Part shown: in pieces, positions 6,614-8,715 of the stretch
Layout of the letters: each line of letters starts with the position of its first letter
Position numbering within the stretch: the stretch's first letter is position 1
Assembly: GCA_937950385.1 (NCBI GenBank)
Contig: CALFEA010000196.1
Coordinates: 1-8,715, forward strand
Direction of reading: 5' to 3'
Source: an uncultured Altererythrobacter sp.
GTDB lineage: Bacteria; Pseudomonadota; Alphaproteobacteria; Sphingomonadales; Sphingomonadaceae
DNA: 8,715 nt
The notes under the pieces: model-generated
What the model was told of the DNA's origin: nothing
The model's database searches: none
The model's input: only the letters and a program-made list of their open reading frames with translations
Program-made: the position numbers and the translations under genes

Positions 6614-6641
6614 GCAAATGCTTGTCAATTTGCCCAAGCAT
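6614..6641. repeat. Two overlapping inverted repeats in the metallophosphoesterase leader
   Basis: GCAAAT (6614-6619) pairs with ATTTGC (6628-6633), and ATGCTTG (6618-6624) pairs with CAAGCAT (6635-6641). The two hairpins overlap in both arms and exclude each other. They lie 39-66 bp before the ATG at 6680, where an operator or an RNA switch could sit. The match to a PhoB box (two CTGTCAT repeats) is poor. Confidence 0.35.
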
Positions 6642-6679
6642 GGAATAGGCAGCGTTGAACTTGATTTGGAGAATACCCC

Positions 6680-7873
6680 ATGCGCGCTGTCTTTGCTGCT
6701 TCTTTCACGGTTTCTAGCGCTGCTCTGATTGCAGCTGCTGCGCCCGCATTGGCGCATGGTCACACCGATCCGGCCAAAGGTGCAGTGCCTTTAAGCGCGG
6801 ACGAAATGCTTGCCCCATATTACGCGAAGCTGGAAAAGCAGATTGAGCTGCCAGTCGCGCAGCCCAATGTCTCACTTCCGCGCGAAACCACTTTGACCCG
6901 CGTGGCATTTGGCAGTTGCAATCATCAATCGCGCAGCCAGCATATGTGGGCGCAGATCGCGGCAAAGAACCCCGACATGTTCCTGTTTATTGGCGACAAT
7001 AATTATGGGGATCAATTCTGGAAGGGCGATGCCAGTCTCACGACGTTGCGCGCCGCTTATGCAAAAATGGCACAGACACCAGAGCTCGGCGAATTTCGTA
7101 GCAAAGTACCAATGATGGTCACATGGGATGACCATGATTTCGGCTTTAACGATGGCGGTGCAAACTTTGCATTTCGCGGCTGGTCCGAGACGATTTTTGA
7201 AACCTTTTGGGGCTCTTCCAATGAAGTGCGCTCGCGCCCCGGCATCTATGAAAGCGTGACCTTTGGCGAAGAGGGCAAGCGCACCCAGATTATTATTCTC
7301 GATACGCGTTATTTCCGCTCTGACTTTGAAGCGATCCCTTATTCGCCCGAACGCCCGCCGCTGGGGCCGTATTTGCCATCCAATGACACGAGTAAGACAC
7401 TTTTGGGGGATGAGCAGTGGTCGTGGCTAAGCCAAGAATTGGCAAAGCCTGCCGATTTGCGGATCGTGGTCTCTTCTATCCAAGTGGTCACCGACGCGCA
7501 TAATTATGAAAGCTGGGAAGCGCTACCGATTGAGCGGACTAAGCTTTATGGAATGTTGGCCGCCCGCGAGGCGAGTGGTTTGGTGCTATTGTCGGGCGAC
7601 CGGCATGCAGGCGGCATTTATGCCGATACGCCCTCGCGCGAGATTACCCGGACAGGTGAGAAGTTTTGGGAGCTGACCAGTTCCTCGATGAATTACTCCT
7701 TCTCCTCAACCGAGCAGAATACCAAGCGCGAGCCAGATGCAAAGCGGATCACAGACCTGATTTCCGAAGAGAATTTCGGAACGGTCGAGATTGATTGGGA
7801 TGCCAAAGCCTTCACCATGAAACTGTATGGCAATAAAGGCGAAGAGCGCGCCAGTCAGAGCGTCAAATTCTGA
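6680..7873 (+). CDS. PhoD-like alkaline phosphatase / metallophosphoesterase, secreted
   Basis: A 397-aa exported phosphoesterase. A Sec-type signal peptide (one Arg, hydrophobic 8-24, cleavage after A-L-A at residue 25) leads to a His-containing mature N-terminus. There is no twin-arginine motif, although classical PhoD uses Tat. Metal-site motifs of the PhoD/metallophosphatase family are in order: RVAFGSC (74-80), FIGDNNYGD (103-111), TWDDHDFGFND (148-158), ILDTRYFR (206-213) and LLSGDRHAGG (303-312). In characterised PhoD the conserved Cys, Asp, Asn and His residues hold iron and calcium and cleave phosphodiesters or monoesters; the substrate here is not known. GGAGA at 6668-6672 is 7 nt before the ATG. 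The gene follows a strong terminator, so it has its own promoter, which I could not define. It runs toward the dehydrogenase on the other strand with no terminator visible in between. Confidence 0.9.
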   Translation: MRAVFAASFTVSSAALIAAAAPALAHGHTDPAKGAVPLSADEMLAPYYAKLEKQIELPVAQPNVSLPRETTLTRVAFGSCNHQSRSQHMWAQIAAKNPDMFLFIGDNNYGDQFWKGDASLTTLRAAYAKMAQTPELGEFRSKVPMMVTWDDHDFGFNDGGANFAFRGWSETIFETFWGSSNEVRSRPGIYESVTFGEEGKRTQIIILDTRYFRSDFEAIPYSPERPPLGPYLPSNDTSKTLLGDEQWSWLSQELAKPADLRIVVSSIQVVTDAHNYESWEALPIERTKLYGMLAAREASGLVLLSGDRHAGGIYADTPSREITRTGEKFWELTSSSMNYSFSSTEQNTKREPDAKRITDLISEENFGTVEIDWDAKAFTMKLYGNKGEERASQSVKF

Positions 7874-7876
7874 GGT

Positions 7877-8647
7877 TTAGAGCGTAAACCCGCCATCACT
7901 CACCAGCACAGTGCCGGTGATGTTGGAGGCTGCGTCCGACAATAGATAGAGGATCGAATCCGCCATTTCAGCGGAGCTCGCAAAGCGTCCGCTTGGTGTT
8001 GATCCGGTAAGGCCTTTGATGGCTGTATCGCGCCCATATTTTTCAGACGCGGCAACAAATTCAGGCGAGCCTTCCCAGATCGCTGTGTCTACGCCGCCTG
8101 GTGCAATCGCGTTGACGCGGATGTTTTTGCTGGCATTTTCGGCTGCTGCAATGCGCGCCATATGGGCCACCGCAGCTTTGGAGATGCCGTAAGGACCAAC
8201 GCCGGGCACGGGCTTTACCCCTGTGGTTGAGGCAACCACCACGATGCTGCCGCCTTGCTTGGGCATGGAGCGCAAGCTGGTGGAGAGGGTTAGAAATGCT
8301 CCATCCAAATTGACATCCATAACGCGGCGCCAATCGGCCATCGAGAGCTGATCAATTGTGCCGCCCGCACCGATGCCGGCATTGACGACGGCATGGTCTA
8401 AAGTCTCGCCAGTGCTGGAAAGAGTGTCCTCCAACTTGCTCCACAAGGCGACATCAGCGACGCTGCCCGTGATTAGCTCGACCTCGCAAGGCAAGTTGAG
8501 CGTGTGCAGACCGCCTTCATCAACATCGATAAGGATGAGCTTCTTGGCGCCGCGCGCAGCTAGAGATTGGGCACAAGCTTCTCCGATACCCGAAGCTGCA
8601 CCAGTGACGAGAGCCGTTCGGCCTGCAAAATCTTGGATTTGTGTCAT
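7877..8647 (-). CDS. Short-chain dehydrogenase/reductase (classical SDR)
   Basis: A 256-aa cytoplasmic NAD(P)-dependent oxidoreductase of the classical SDR type. Visible motifs are the Rossmann TGAASGIG (15-22), an acidic D41 at the end of beta-2 (LILIDVD), which usually favours NAD over NADP, NAG (89-91), N113, and the catalytic S140, Y153 and K157 (YGISK). Next come a PGG segment (183-185) and the closing GTVLVSDGGFTL typical of FabG-like enzymes. The substrate cannot be inferred. The predicted start gives the expected few residues before the nucleotide-binding strand; the upstream sequence has only a weak GGG as a ribosome binding site. It converges on the phosphoesterase gene with 3 bp between the two stop codons. 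The 68 bases upstream (8648-8715) would hold its promoter; none is clear. Confidence 0.93.
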   Translation of the reverse strand: MTQIQDFAGRTALVTGAASGIGEACAQSLAARGAKKLILIDVDEGGLHTLNLPCEVELITGSVADVALWSKLEDTLSSTGETLDHAVVNAGIGAGGTIDQLSMADWRRVMDVNLDGAFLTLSTSLRSMPKQGGSIVVVASTTGVKPVPGVGPYGISKAAVAHMARIAAAENASKNIRVNAIAPGGVDTAIWEGSPEFVAASEKYGRDTAIKGLTGSTPSGRFASSAEMADSILYLLSDAASNITGTVLVSDGGFTL

Positions 8648-8715
8648 GGGCCCAGCGCTAATCGCTTGGCCGCATTACATCAAGCTGCGTTATCGATCCC
8701 AAGATCAGATAGCTT

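Noticed and set aside
6621..6641. PhoB box before the PhoD-like gene
   Set aside because: CTTGTCA resembles one half, but the second 7-bp repeat is missing at the required spacing.

Overview
The window is chromosomal DNA of an alphaproteobacterium, most likely Sphingomonadales (an Erythrobacteraceae-type marine or aquatic organism). This rests on three things: a CcrM-type GANTC methyltransferase next to rnhB, a dihydropteroate synthase with a long N-terminal extension of a kind I recall from sphingomonads, and small Sec-exported outer-membrane beta-barrels. The genus is an inference; no rRNA or other marker gene is present.

Layout. Positions 1-385 (minus) hold the 5' part of a lipoprotein quinoprotein (PQQ) sugar dehydrogenase that runs off the left edge. 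Its ATG overlaps, on the opposite strand, the ATG of rnhB (384-1007, plus). A CaCA-family Na+/Ca2+ antiporter (1053-1976) follows, then a dense 251-bp regulatory region (1977-2227) and ccrM (2228-3400). Next come an outer-membrane beta-barrel gene (3532-4338) with a strong terminator, folP (4479-5591), a second outer-membrane beta-barrel gene (5728-6507) with an 18-bp-stem terminator, and a PhoD-like metallophosphoesterase gene (6680-7873). A short-chain dehydrogenase (8647-7877, minus) converges on the last one, with only 3 bp between the stop codons. No tRNA, rRNA, CRISPR, insertion sequence or prophage gene is visible, and the window has no gene-free stretch over 300 bases.

How the genes relate. 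The part with a clear systems theme is rnhB to ccrM: genome maintenance plus the cell-cycle DNA methyltransferase. The rest is mostly single housekeeping or envelope genes, each apparently with its own leader and some with their own terminator.

The most interesting material is non-coding. The ccrM leader holds four of the only eight GANTC sites I could find in the window, all in the extended context GGACTC. It also has a perfect DnaA box, a CtrA-type half site, an 11-bp direct repeat, and two perfect 8-bp inverted repeats interleaved in a pseudoknot order. Separately, the leader of the first outer-membrane protein gene can fold into a long three-segment hairpin whose outer stem buries the Shine-Dalgarno sequence. 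No obviously new multi-gene defence or metabolic system is present; the novelty, if any, lies in these regulatory elements.
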